The translations under genes and the position numbers were made by a program. DNA of 21,599 nucleotides, from the NCBI GenBank assembly GCA_964517355.1, contig CAZFCK010000062.1:1-21599 (forward strand), read 5' to 3'. This DNA comes from CAZFCK01 sp964517355 (lineage in GTDB: Bacteria; Desulfobacterota; Desulfovibrionia; Desulfovibrionales; Desulfovibrionaceae). The notes beneath the pieces were generated by a model. It was not told the DNA's origin and searched no databases. It worked only from the letters and a program-made list of their open reading frames with translations. Each line of letters opens with the position of its first letter. Position 1 is the stretch's first letter. This document shows, in pieces, positions 1 to 7,331 of this stretch.

Positions 1-52
1 TCCAGGGAAATGCATAAGAGCATCTAGCGCTTTTCAAGCGTGAGATGCTCTA
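1..52 (+). repeat. Family A repeat, partial copy at the left window edge
   Basis: This is the right-hand half of the family A element (reference copy 608-712). The outer stem AGAGCATCT pairs with AGATGCTCT, an inner CGCTT/AAGCG stem lies inside it, and the loop is TTC. The sequence matches 661-712 base for base. The rest of the element lies outside the window. Confidence 0.9.
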
Positions 53-71
53 ACAGAAAAAAATGATTGGC

Positions 72-117
72 CGAAAACGGCGTCTTGGCCCTGAAAAGGG
101 TGAGACGCCGTTTTTTA
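72..117 (+). terminator. Strong intrinsic terminator-like hairpin
   Basis: AAAACGGCGTCT (74-85) pairs perfectly with AGACGCCGTTTT (103-114). An inner CCCT/AGGG helix closes a GAAA loop, and a six-T run ends at 116. It would terminate plus-strand transcription from a gene left of the window. Its two-helix layout with TGAGA on the 3' side copies that of the family A hairpin just before it, although the stem bases differ. Confidence 0.7.
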
Positions 118-260
118 TTGGTCTGAAATGATGAGAATTCTTTCAGATCACACGCATACCATTTTCCATTTTCAGATTGATTTATACGACTTTCTGGGTG
201 GCGAGTATATTATAACATTTCGCATTTATTGATAAAACGTGAATAATAGCGTCGTTTTCC

Positions 261-315
261 GGCGTCCAGCGGCCTCCCCTGGTCGTCGTGCGGGCGCGAA
301 AGCCCGCGACTTTAT
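261..315 (+). repeat. Family B double-hairpin repeat, copy 1
   Basis: A 55-bp element made of two hairpins, CCAGCGG/CCCCTGG and GCGGGC/GCCCGC (GCGAAA loop), joined by TCGTCGT. It differs by one base from the consensus of the three copies (the others are at 9533-9587 and 18329-18383). The AT-rich 50 bp to its left also resemble the flank of copy 3, so the true unit may be about 100 bp. Confidence 0.85.
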
Positions 316-442
316 ACTCTTTTATTTTAGCCCGAAACCCGTATCAATTTATGTAGTATCTTCTGTTTCCCTCACCCTCTCTCCACACGATGTGCCTCTC
401 CTAACGTAACGTTACGGCGGTATATTGTGGGGCTCCTCCCCG

Positions 443-540
443 GCGCATTTTCGCCTTTGGAAAAGTCTCACTCCTGAAGCAATGTTCATTGATTCAGGGA
501 AATGCATAAGAGCATCTCAACTTTTTCAAAGTAAAACTGT
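443..540 (+). repeat. Family A repeat, degenerate copy
   Basis: It shares the family A order of parts: GCGCATTTTCGCC, a middle hairpin starting CCTGAA and ending TTCAGG, then AAATGCATAAGAGCATCTC. Many bases differ. The middle hairpin is kept by paired changes, for example a T-A pair has become G-C next to the loop. The outer stem of the last hairpin is lost while its inner stem has become ACTTT/AAAGT. Confidence 0.7.
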
Positions 541-607
541 TCGAATTCGATTTTCAAAATGATCTGTATTTCGAGCGCACCGTCCTGGCGCGCTTTCCTA
601 TTTCATT

Positions 608-712
608 TAGCGCATTTTCGCCTTGAAACAAGGCTCTCCCCTGAAACAATTTCCAATTGTTCCAGGGAAATGCATAAGAGCATCTAGCGCTTTTCAAGCG
701 TGAGATGCTCTA
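608..712 (+). repeat. Family A composite repeat, complete 105-bp copy
   Basis: Three hairpins in a row: GCCTTG/CAAGGC; a long stem from CCCTG to CAGGG with CAATT/AATTG inside; and AGAGCATCT/AGATGCTCT with an inner CGCTT/AAGCG stem. The reverse complement of 16536-16640 is identical over all 105 bases. No T-tract follows, so this is not a simple terminator. To its left, 575-598 matches 15521-15544 (inverted) over 24 bases. Confidence 0.92.
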
Positions 713-847
713 GAATCACGGTTTATTTGAAATGGAATTGGAATAAGCCAAGCCAGGGGGACCGCCCTCACCTTGCACTCGCGAATGGCGTGATCAATTT
801 AAGCTTAATAACAAGCTGTATTATATGAAAAAGTTTTGGAGATTCAT

Positions 848-871
848 AAGAACATGTTTATAAATGTTCTT
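848..871. promoter_or_regulatory. Perfect 8-bp inverted repeat, possible operator
   Basis: AAGAACAT and ATGTTCTT are separated by eight AT-rich bases, 220 bp upstream of the first flagellar-cluster gene. It could be a regulator-binding site or a small hairpin. No T-tract follows. Function unknown. Confidence 0.35.
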
Positions 872-963
872 AACCCGCCTGAGGCATTCACGTTTCAAAG
901 TTGACATGCTCCAACGTTTTGTCCGCGCTCGTCACGATCCGCAAAAGCTTCGCTTCCACTTGC

Positions 964-979
964 CTTTAGAAATCTAAAG
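964..979. promoter_or_regulatory. Short inverted repeat upstream of the flagellar cluster
   Basis: CTTTAGA and TCTAAAG are separated by AA, a compact dyad 111 bp before the start of the zinc-finger gene. It could be an operator half-site pair or chance in AT-rich DNA. Confidence 0.25.
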
Positions 980-1090
980 CCGTCTTCAGACTCACTAAAG
1001 AATACATTACGCATCTATTACACAGTTTACTCTCTGTTAATGGATGAATTGTGTGGCTTCCGACGTATATATAAGCAAAGGAGAAAGTAA

Positions 1091-1363
1091 ATGAGAATAC
1101 GTCTTGAGCATTATATCCATGATACTGGCTTTAAAATTTGGGGTGGAGATATCTTTGAAGGATTTTCACGAAACTCTTTTTTATGTCCTGGTTACAATAC
1201 AATAGCATCATACATAGATAAACGGCTTCCTGCAAAAGCGAGAAAAGCTGTAGAGGATCATATGTCTGCATGTAAGGATTGTAGAATGGATGTCTTAGAG
1301 ATGAGAAAAATGATTTCATATATAAATGAAGAATATGAAATGGAGGAAAGAAATGTATATTGA
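1091..1363 (+). CDS. Small zinc-finger (zf-HC2/anti-sigma-type) protein
   Basis: A 90-residue soluble protein with no signal peptide or membrane segment. Residues 32-75 fit the zf-HC2 pattern of anti-sigma factors: Cys32-Pro, a helix ending IASYIDKRL, then H57-x3-C61-x2-C64 (HMSACKDC). The zinc ligands are therefore present. Zf-HC2 proteins usually bind an ECF sigma factor, but no sigma gene is next to it and no TM follows, so the partner is unknown. An AAAGGAG ribosome site sits about seven bases before the ATG. The gene overlaps flgD by 11 bases, which suggests translational coupling and one transcript with the hook genes. It is far more AT-rich than the flagellar genes that follow. It may regulate the cluster, but that is inference. 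Confidence 0.75.
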   Translation: MRIRLEHYIHDTGFKIWGGDIFEGFSRNSFLCPGYNTIASYIDKRLPAKARKAVEDHMSACKDCRMDVLEMRKMISYINEEYEMEERNVY

Positions 1364-2027
1364 ATCAACATTGGCGAGCTCACTGTACACTACTACGGAT
1401 AGTACAACGTCTTCTACAGATTTGAGTGATACTGATTTCATGACATTGCTTATTGCTCAACTTGAAAATCAAGATCCGCTCAATCCTATGGAAGATACCG
1501 ACATGCTCGGTGAATTGGCTCAATTCTCCAGTCTCGAGCAACTGACCGCCGTCAACGAAACCCTTGAAAGCATGGCCGAGGCCTTTAACGCCCAGTTGGT
1601 GAACAGCGCGGTGAGTTTCATCGGATTGGATGTCGTGGCCGAGGGAGACACCATCACCAAAGGCGAGGACGGCGTTTCCGACCTGACCTACACCCTGGGC
1701 GAGGACGCCTCCGCTGCGACGGCCTATCTTTACGATAGCGAGGGCAACCTGGTCGCCAACATCTCCCTCGACTCGCTAGAAGCGGGGGACAACACCTTTT
1801 CCTGGGACGGAACGGACGGCAACGGGCAGGAGCTTGAAGACGGCACGTATACCGTGAGCATCGTGCCCCTCAATGCGGACGGGGAAATCATCGATGTCTC
1901 CACGCTCTGTGAAGGCACGGTGGTGGGTATGACGACGCAAAACGGCAGCACGGTCCTGGAATTGGACGACGGGCGGTACGTGGATCTCATGTCCATCACC
2001 AGCGTGCATACCCCCACGTCTTCCTAG
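1353..2027 (+). CDS. flgD: Flagellar hook-capping protein FlgD
   Basis: A 224-residue scaffold that caps the growing hook and is lost when FlgK is added. The FlgD N-terminal signature lies at residues 28-66 (FMTLLIAQLENQDPLNP, then MLGELAQFSSLEQL). The C-terminal Ig/tudor part is at about 95-215, with the typical SWDGTDGNGQELEDGTYTV stretch. I chose the ATG at 1353 because GGAGG lies six bases upstream; an in-frame ATG at 1326 lacks such a site and would add nine residues inside the previous gene. It is followed 19 bp later by flgE. The first ~150 bases are AT-rich like the gene before it and then shift to G+C-rich codon use. Confidence 0.93.
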   Translation: MYIESTLASSLYTTTDSTTSSTDLSDTDFMTLLIAQLENQDPLNPMEDTDMLGELAQFSSLEQLTAVNETLESMAEAFNAQLVNSAVSFIGLDVVAEGDTITKGEDGVSDLTYTLGEDASAATAYLYDSEGNLVANISLDSLEAGDNTFSWDGTDGNGQELEDGTYTVSIVPLNADGEIIDVSTLCEGTVVGMTTQNGSTVLELDDGRYVDLMSITSVHTPTSS

Positions 2028-2046
2028 CCACAGCGAGGAGTCTCCC

Positions 2047-3636
2047 ATGAGTACACTGACCAGCGCCATGTATGCCGGTATTGCCGGCCTCACGTGCCAC
2101 AGCCAGGCGATTTCCGTAGTGGGCAACAATTTGGCCAACTCCAACACCATCGGCTATAAATCCCAGGTCATCCAGTTTCAGGACATCTTTTACTCCACGG
2201 TGAACACCTCCAACGGCACGGACCAGGTAGGTCATGGCGCCTCTGTTTCCACCATTTACAATAACTTCACCCAAGGCTCCTACGAAGCTTCCACCTCCGT
2301 CACGGATGTCGCCATCAACGGCAACGGGTTCTTCATTGTGGAAGACCCGGTCACAGGCTCCTCCTATTATACGCGCGCGGGCAATTTTTCCTTCGACGAC
2401 GACGGGTATCTGGTCAACGCCCAGGGCTACCGCGTGCAGGGCTGGTCGGTAGACGGCGATTATTCGGGAACGGGCATCAGCACCATCGGTTCCATCTCGG
2501 ACATTCAGATTGAAAATCTACAATCCCCTCCCAGCGCCACATCCCTCGTCACCATGCTGGTGAACCTCAACGCGGACAGCGAGGAAAAATCCACCAACGA
2601 AACATCCCCGTTCTTCGCTCTCCAGCAGGAGTGGGACGGCACGGCCGACACTCCTATCGGCGACAACAGCTACACCTATCAAACCACCATCACCGTGTAC
2701 GATGAATCCGGCAGCTCTCATGATCTCACGATCTATTTCGATCCGGTTCAGGACGCATCCGTGGCCAGTTCGGCAGGGGGCAATACGGTTTGGGAATATA
2801 TCGTGACCTGCGATCCGGCGGACGACGGCCGCGTGATAGACGGTCAGTCTCTTTCCACCACCTCGTGCGCCGGCCTGCTCATGAGCGGGACCATCACGTT
2901 TGATTCCTCCGGGCAGCTGGCAGGATTGACCAGCTTCACGCTGGGGGAAAGCGCTTCGGGCGATCTGCACGACCTGAGCAACTGGACTCCGGCCGATATC
3001 GGCGAGGACGGCTACCCGCTCTTTACGGCCAACTTCTCCGGAGCGTCCAACGCCAGCTGCACTTCCTCCAGCAAGGCCGTCAACATCAGCCTGGATTTCG
3101 GCATTCACGACAGCTCAACGCCAAGTTCTTGGAGTGGAGCGGTGTCCAATGCCTCGGCTTTGGGTACGACAACGGCGCGTCTCTTCACCTTCAGCGATCC
3201 GGTTGTCGACGCCAACGCCACGCATTCCTACGATTCCTCCTCCTCAACCATCAGCATGACCCAGAACGGCTACGCCCCGGGGTATCTGGAGTCCTTGGAG
3301 ATAGACGCCAACGGGGTGATCTCGGGATGTTTTTCCAATGGAGAGACAACCGATCTCTTTGTCCTGGGCCTGGCGGATTTCGACAACTATCAGGGCTTGG
3401 TCAACGAAGGAGGCAATCTCTATTCAGCCAGCGCGGAATCCGGACTCCCGGTCACGGGCCTCGCCAACACCAACGGCCTCGGCACCATCGCCTCCAATTA
3501 CCTGGAGCAGTCCAACGTGGATTACTCCTCCGAGATGGTGGACCTGATCACCTATCAACGCGGCTATCAGGCTAATTCCAAAGTCATCACAACAGTGGAT
3601 TCTCTGCTCCAGGAAGCTTTGAACCTGAAGCGTTAG
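2047..3636 (+). CDS. flgE: Flagellar hook protein FlgE
   Basis: A 529-residue structural subunit of the hook, longer than the roughly 400 residues of enteric FlgE because the central surface domains are expanded. The N-terminal rod/hook motif is at residues 3-40 (SAMYAGIAGL, VVGNNLANSNTIGYK). NGNGFFIV is at 91-98 and YTRAGNFSFDDDGYLVN at 108-124. The C-terminal helix is at 485-529 (SNVDYSSEMVDLITYQRGYQ). Both ends form the coiled core of the axial structure and are the type III export region. The middle is acidic and rich in Ser, Thr and Asp. GAGGAG lies seven bases before the ATG. The spacing to flgK is 10 bp, so they should share a transcript. Confidence 0.96.
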   Translation: MSTLTSAMYAGIAGLTCHSQAISVVGNNLANSNTIGYKSQVIQFQDIFYSTVNTSNGTDQVGHGASVSTIYNNFTQGSYEASTSVTDVAINGNGFFIVEDPVTGSSYYTRAGNFSFDDDGYLVNAQGYRVQGWSVDGDYSGTGISTIGSISDIQIENLQSPPSATSLVTMLVNLNADSEEKSTNETSPFFALQQEWDGTADTPIGDNSYTYQTTITVYDESGSSHDLTIYFDPVQDASVASSAGGNTVWEYIVTCDPADDGRVIDGQSLSTTSCAGLLMSGTITFDSSGQLAGLTSFTLGESASGDLHDLSNWTPADIGEDGYPLFTANFSGASNASCTSSSKAVNISLDFGIHDSSTPSSWSGAVSNASALGTTTARLFTFSDPVVDANATHSYDSSSSTISMTQNGYAPGYLESLEIDANGVISGCFSNGETTDLFVLGLADFDNYQGLVNEGGNLYSASAESGLPVTGLANTNGLGTIASNYLEQSNVDYSSEMVDLITYQRGYQANSKVITTVDSLLQEALNLKR

Positions 3637-3646
3637 GAGTCGCGTC

Positions 3647-5728
3647 ATGATAAACAGCCTGTTGAGCCTGGGGCGGCAGTCCCTCATGAACGCCCAAGTG
3701 GGCATCTCCGTGACCGGCGAAAACATCGCCAATATCGATACAGAGGGCTATTCCCGCCGCACCGTGACGTATTCCACGAACTCGTCCATATCGGTCAACG
3801 GGCTGAGTCTCGGCAACGGCGCCTCTGTGGAGCAAATCAAACGCAATTACGATACGCTGCTCGAATCGCAATACCTTACCGCCAACAGTGAATCCACGTA
3901 CTGGAGCACTCTGGCGGAAAATCTCTACAATGTGGAAAGCCTGTTCACCGAAAGCGATGACTACGGCGTTTCCACGGCCCTGGACACATTTCTGGACAGC
4001 TTCACCTCCCTGGGCAGCGCCCCGGACGATGCCGCAACCCGCCAGGAGCTGCTCAGCTATGCGCAAACCCTTATCGACAGCCTCTCCATTCTCGATTCAT
4101 CCCTGGACGACACGCTCGCCACCCTGGAGACCGAGATCGCGGCGGGCGTGGATGAGGTGAACAGTCTTATCGAGCAGATTGCGACCCTGAATAACGACAT
4201 CACCTCCAATCCGGACGACCTGAACCTTCAGGATCAACGCTCCGCAGCCATACGAGAACTTTCCGAACTGCTGGATGTCACGGTCATTGAAGGAGAAAAC
4301 TCGCAGGTCAGCGTGCTGACCTCCGGGGGGCTGCCCCTGGTGGACGGTGTGGTCGGTTATCAGCTGACCCTTGAAGGCGCTCAGGTGCAACAGGATCTCA
4401 CCAGGGATTCCGAGTATGACGGCGAACTGTACTATAGCGGTGAAAGCAACGAGGAATTTTATGTGGAGTTCACCTCCTCCGGCCCCACCGACGGCACGGC
4501 GTCCGCCGCGACGTTCCGCGTATCCCTGGACGGCGGGAAAACCTGGGTCAGCGATGATGACGGCGTGCCCCTCGAATTTACGGCGGGAGGTTATGAGGAC
4601 AGGGTCGAAGTCGCGGGCCTGGAAATCTGGTTCGGCCAAAGCGGGGACTCTTCCAGCGTGGCAGCCAGCGATGCCGCGAAGGGCGATTCCTTTACGGTAA
4701 TGCCGAAGACAGGGGTGTATTGGAACAGCACAACCGGGGGCAAAGTGAACGTCACGCCCCTGGCCGATGGCGATGGGGCACGGCTCCAGGAAGGGGAGCT
4801 GGCCGCGCTGCTCGCCACGCGCGATCAGTATGCCGCGGAATATGCCCAGGAACTGGAAGCCCTGGCCGATGCGATCATCTGGCAAGTGAACTACCAGCAC
4901 AGCCAGGGGGCGGGGCTGGAGCATTACAGCTACGAATACGGAAGCACCAAAGTGGAAGATACGGGCGCCGCCCTCGGCGAAAGCCATATCCCCTATGCCG
5001 GCAAACTACAGTCCGGGGGCGTTTCATTCGCTTTTTACGATGCCGACACCGGCGAAAGCCTGGGCGTGGAGACTCTTGATTTTTCTTCCGTCACGCCCGG
5101 CACATCCAATTTCGATCCCGGACAACATTCCCTGGAAGACGTGGCCGCGGCCATCAACGCAAGTTTTTCAGGGCAACTGCAGGCGGACATTGTGGATGGA
5201 CGGCTGCAATTGACGGCGGCGGACGGCGTGACCTTTGAATTCGCCGGTGACAGCAGCGGACTCATGGCGGCCCTGGGCTTGAACACGTTTTTCACCGGCA
5301 GCGACATCTCGGACATGGCCGTGGATCAGGATCTCGCCGCGGATACGGACAGAATCAACGCGGCCATGGTGAACGCTTCCGGCGCGGTCGCCTCCGGAGA
5401 CAACACCAACGCTCTGGCTCTGGGCGAGCTGGCGGAAAAGGAAGTCTCGTTGGACAGCCTGTATGTCAACTCTTCTCAAACCTTGAGCGAACATCTTCAC
5501 TCCATCATTTCGCAAGTGGGCGCGGATACGGACACCGCGGCGCGCAACTATACCCAGGCTTCGGCCCTGGCCGAGGATCTGGACGAACGGCAGCAGGAAG
5601 TGGCGGGCGTAAGCCTGGACGAGGAACTCACCAATCTCACCCGTTATCAACAGGCGTATCAAGCCGCCAGTAAACTGATCCAGACCGCCAATGAAATGTT
5701 TGAAGTGGTTATGGCCCTAAAATCGTGA
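3647..5728 (+). CDS. flgK: Hook-filament junction protein FlgK (HAP1)
   Basis: A 693-residue hook-associated protein linking hook to filament; enteric FlgK is about 550. The N-terminal signature MINSLLSLGRQSLMNAQVGI and GENIANIDTEGYSRR are at residues 1-38. A long coiled-coil D1 region runs to about 215 (LNLQDQRSAAIRELSELLDV). The C-terminus reads LTNLTRYQQAYQAASKLI and NEMFEVVMALKS. Residues 268-358 hold an inserted module (VEFTSSG ... RVSLDGGKTW ... GDSFTVMPKTGVYW) that also occurs twice in the next gene product. TTAGGAG precedes the ATG. flgL starts eight bases after the stop. Confidence 0.96.
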   Translation: MINSLLSLGRQSLMNAQVGISVTGENIANIDTEGYSRRTVTYSTNSSISVNGLSLGNGASVEQIKRNYDTLLESQYLTANSESTYWSTLAENLYNVESLFTESDDYGVSTALDTFLDSFTSLGSAPDDAATRQELLSYAQTLIDSLSILDSSLDDTLATLETEIAAGVDEVNSLIEQIATLNNDITSNPDDLNLQDQRSAAIRELSELLDVTVIEGENSQVSVLTSGGLPLVDGVVGYQLTLEGAQVQQDLTRDSEYDGELYYSGESNEEFYVEFTSSGPTDGTASAATFRVSLDGGKTWVSDDDGVPLEFTAGGYEDRVEVAGLEIWFGQSGDSSSVAASDAAKGDSFTVMPKTGVYWNSTTGGKVNVTPLADGDGARLQEGELAALLATRDQYAAEYAQELEALADAIIWQVNYQHSQGAGLEHYSYEYGSTKVEDTGAALGESHIPYAGKLQSGGVSFAFYDADTGESLGVETLDFSSVTPGTSNFDPGQHSLEDVAAAINASFSGQLQADIVDGRLQLTAADGVTFEFAGDSSGLMAALGLNTFFTGSDISDMAVDQDLAADTDRINAAMVNASGAVASGDNTNALALGELAEKEVSLDSLYVNSSQTLSEHLHSIISQVGADTDTAARNYTQASALAEDLDERQQEVAGVSLDEELTNLTRYQQAYQAASKLIQTANEMFEVVMALKS

Positions 5729-5736
5729 GGTGAGCC

Positions 5737-7233
5737 ATGCGTGTTTCCTTCAATATGATTTACAGCCAGTCCGTGTCGGGGATGAACAGGAATCTCGCCG
5801 AACTGATGCGGATCAATGAACAGAGCGCCTCGCAAAAACGGATCAACCGCCCCTCGGATGATCCTGAGGGCATGGCGCGCACCCTGGACCTTTCGTCCAC
5901 CATCAGCACGCTGGAGCGCAACATTGAGAACATCGACACGGCCGAGGCCTGGTTGACCCTGGCCGACGATGTGTTGGGGCAAGCCAGCGACGTGCTCACC
6001 CGCCTGCAGGAAATTTGCGAACAAGGGGCCACTGGATCGTATTCCGACGCCCAGCGGGAAGAAATCGCCATGGAAGCCCGCGAGCTCTTTGAGGAGTTGG
6101 TCTCTCTTTCCAATACCGAATACGCCGGGGATTCCATTTTCGCCGGATCGAATACCGATGCGGACGCTTATGTCATGGGGCTTGGCGCCACTGTATCCGA
6201 CGGAGACGGCGCGTCACTCGAGGTGTTGGAAGTCACCGGCGCGGCGGATTCCACAATCTACGTGGAATTTCTCGATTCCGGCGAAGTGGGGGCGGATGCG
6301 TTGCGCTACCGCTACTCGACGGACGGCGGCGATACCTGGGAACAAGAAGGCACGCTCGCCGCGGGCGATACAACATTGGATTGCGGCACGGCTCAAGCCG
6401 TTTTGGCCAACGGGTCCACGGTCACGGCCACCGCGGAGGAAGGCTCGGGCGAGGGCACGGCCCTGTGGTTGCGCCCCACCGGCATATATCAGGGCAATAC
6501 GGACGATGACCTTTCGGTGTTGCATTACGGGGTGTCGTCCGTGGAAGCGGACGCTCAGGGGGTCTTCTCCTCGGACGTGATGGTGCGCATAGACGACGGC
6601 GGCACATTGCCCGGTCCCTTTTCCTATTCGTACAGTCTGGACAACGGCAACACCTGGAGCACGGGGCACGAGACCTCGAACAGCAGTTTTCAGGTGCCTG
6701 GCGGTTTTCTCAGCTTGGCTTCCAACGGCGGTTCCAGCCTGGCTGCCGGCGATCAGTTCTCCATTCGCTCTGAACACGCCGCCATTACCGTGGATATCGG
6801 CACGGGCAGCGAAGTGCAGATCAATAATGTGGGCAGAGACATTTTCGGCGGACTCCATACCCCCGCCGGTGCAGACTATGCCGTGGCCGCCGGCGCGGAG
6901 AACGGGAATATGTTCGAGGCCGTGGGCGAACTCATAGGTTACCTGGAAAGCAATAATCTGGACGGCATCGGCGACTGCCTTGATGATCTCGCACAGGCGC
7001 ACGAAGTGCTGACCGTGGCCCTCGGCAATGTGGGGGGACGTGAAAACCGTCTGGAATTCGCCCGCGTGAGCGCGGAAACCCTCGTCTCCACAGCCACGGC
7101 CAACATTTCGGACATAGAAGACGCCGATGTCACCCAGCTGACCACGAATTTGGCCAAAGCCCAGTATGCGTACGAGGCGGTGCTGGAAAGCAGCTCCATC
7201 ATTATGAACCTCAGCTTGCTGGATTATATGTAA
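5737..7233 (+). CDS. flgL: Hook-filament junction protein FlgL (HAP3)
   Basis: A 498-residue flagellin-like junction protein, much longer than the ~317 residues of enteric FlgL. The N-terminal flagellin core is at residues 1-145 (SQKRINRPSDDPEGMART, TAEAWLTLADDVLGQASDVL, NTEYAGDSIFAGSNT). The C-terminal core is at about 390-498 (NVGGRENRLEFAR ... LTTNLAKAQYAYEAVLESSSIIM). The extra length comes mainly from two copies of a surface module, at 174-252 (YRYSTDGGDTW ... LRPTGIY) and 276-346 (YSYSLDNGNTW ... AGDQFSIR), related to the one in FlgK. GAGGTGAG lies just before the ATG. fliW and csrA, which often follow flgL in related bacteria, are not here. Confidence 0.95.
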   Translation: MRVSFNMIYSQSVSGMNRNLAELMRINEQSASQKRINRPSDDPEGMARTLDLSSTISTLERNIENIDTAEAWLTLADDVLGQASDVLTRLQEICEQGATGSYSDAQREEIAMEARELFEELVSLSNTEYAGDSIFAGSNTDADAYVMGLGATVSDGDGASLEVLEVTGAADSTIYVEFLDSGEVGADALRYRYSTDGGDTWEQEGTLAAGDTTLDCGTAQAVLANGSTVTATAEEGSGEGTALWLRPTGIYQGNTDDDLSVLHYGVSSVEADAQGVFSSDVMVRIDDGGTLPGPFSYSYSLDNGNTWSTGHETSNSSFQVPGGFLSLASNGGSSLAAGDQFSIRSEHAAITVDIGTGSEVQINNVGRDIFGGLHTPAGADYAVAAGAENGNMFEAVGELIGYLESNNLDGIGDCLDDLAQAHEVLTVALGNVGGRENRLEFARVSAETLVSTATANISDIEDADVTQLTTNLAKAQYAYEAVLESSSIIMNLSLLDYM

Positions 7234-7239
7234 ATTTTA

Positions 7240-7297
7240 GTTTGAGGGGCGCCTGTCCGCGATGCCGGTTCCACAAGGCCGCCAGTGCGCCTCAAAC
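7240..7297. promoter_or_regulatory. Inverted repeat in the flgL-fliD spacer
   Basis: GTTTGAGG (7240-7247) pairs with CCTCAAAC (7290-7297), and the pairing can continue into the adjoining GCGC bases. This makes a hairpin filling most of the 98-bp spacer. No T-tract follows. It may act as an attenuator, processing site or mRNA-stability element that sets fliD expression apart from flgL. Confidence 0.4.
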
Positions 7298-7331
7298 AAT
7301 AGCAACAGAAATGGCCCGGTAGGAGAAAGCC

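Larger units (their letters stand above)
117..1090. other. Gene-free region of about 1 kb upstream of the flagellar cluster
   Basis: I see no credible coding frame. The stretch holds one family B copy (261-315), a degenerate family A copy (443-540), a full family A copy (608-712), a perfect 12-bp palindrome CGTAACGTTACG (405-416), and inverted repeats at 848-871 and 964-979. The last 300 bases are AT-rich and must carry the promoter of the flagellar cluster. I could not find a convincing sigma-28, sigma-54 or sigma-70 match there. Confidence 0.6.

Noticed and set aside
1..712. Repeats considered as a CRISPR array
   Set aside because: Copies are irregularly spaced, differ in length, are hairpin composites, and no uniform spacers or cas genes are present.
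4097..4987. Long minus-strand frame inside flgK
   Set aside because: Shadow of a strongly supported gene in G+C-rich DNA; low-complexity, no start context.
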